Shown here piece by piece: positions 63,873 through 64,000 of a stretch of 64,000 nt of DNA. A model generated the notes under the pieces. That model saw only the letters and a program-made list of their open reading frames with translations, was not told where the DNA came from and did no database searches. The number at the start of each line of letters is the position of its first letter. Position 1 is the stretch's first letter. A program made the translations under genes and the position numbers. Source of the DNA: Buttiauxella agrestis ATCC 33320 (GTDB lineage Bacteria; Pseudomonadota; Gammaproteobacteria; Enterobacterales; Enterobacteriaceae); NCBI GenBank assembly GCA_024169445.1, contig JALKFA010000001.1:3286001-3350000 (forward strand). Direction: 5' to 3'.

Positions 63873-63926
63873 CGTTGATGTATCCCAGTTTGCTTCGATG
63901 ACATCTGAGATATATCAACGTTTTTT
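63873..63926 (+). terminator. Probable operon terminator
   Basis: CGTTGATGTATC pairs with GATATATCAACG over 12 positions, with one G-T pair, a 24-base loop and then six T residues. It closes the yia-like operon. Beyond it, to the window end, I see no gene. Confidence 0.7.
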
Positions 63927-64000
63927 AAATAGTAGTTGAGCTAACCGTTATTTCTGCAATCTGATGTTGTGCACATGATTGGGTGGCAACTCCCAGGCTT

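Overview
This window is chromosomal DNA of an Enterobacteriaceae member. Its backbone gene order matches the E. coli ydc/yne region: abgT-abgB-abgA/abgR-smrA, ydcJ, opgD, rimL-ydcK-tehA-tehB, ydcL, ydcO, rlhA, tam and yneE. It also carries an ERIC element and many copies of a REP-like palindrome between genes. Extra catabolic and transport clusters interrupt the backbone, as in Klebsiella, Kluyvera or Buttiauxella relatives. I cannot name the genus from sequence alone.

Layout. 1-4.7 kb: p-aminobenzoyl-glutamate uptake and hydrolysis (abgTBA, divergent abgR), then smrA. 4.7-13.3 kb: the protocatechuate branch of the beta-ketoadipate pathway, as pcaIJFBDC under an IclR-type PcaR and pcaHG beside a LysR-type PcaQ; together they convert protocatechuate to succinyl-CoA and acetyl-CoA. 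13.6-14.9 kb: ydcJ. 15.0-22.8 kb: a UhpA/UhpB/UhpC-like sensing system transcribed toward an AfuABC-type hexose-phosphate ABC importer. 23.0-26.0 kb: a LysR regulator divergent from a methionine-aminotransferase-like gene and an orphan amino-acid binding protein. 26.2-41.3 kb: opgD, a solitary urate hydroxylase gene hpxO, rimL, ydcK, tehAB, ydcL, a DMT exporter with an AraC regulator, benE/ydcO, a GGDEF-EAL protein and rlhA. 41.4-53.8 kb: single genes and divergent pairs: LysR/PACE efflux, tam, a DUF2157 membrane protein, a GFA protein, an RcnB-like protein, FtrA-like regulator/rhodanese, DUF1993, a bestrophin, a MetE-like methyltransferase, a chemoreceptor and a phytase-like esterase.

54.1-63.9 kb is a clearly A+T-richer block holding a rearranged yiaK-S-like operon. 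It has 2,3-diketo-L-gulonate reductase, a three-part TRAP importer, L-ribulose-5-P 4-epimerase, a YiaL-type protein, L-xylulose kinase, 3-keto-L-gulonate-6-P decarboxylase, an internal IclR regulator, L-xylulose-5-P 3-epimerase and a small alpha/beta-barrel-like protein. It lies next to a probable insertion-sequence remnant, ends in a strong hairpin, and looks horizontally acquired.

The best regulatory signals are an exact match to the 15-bp motif I recall for Pseudomonas PcaR promoters, a perfect palindrome about 63 bp upstream of the predicted start of the uhpC-afuABC transcript, LysR and CRP boxes between abgA and abgR, an exact MetR consensus upstream of the MetE-like gene, and a good CRP site upstream of yiaK. 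I saw no tRNA, rRNA, CRISPR array, prophage or complete transposon.
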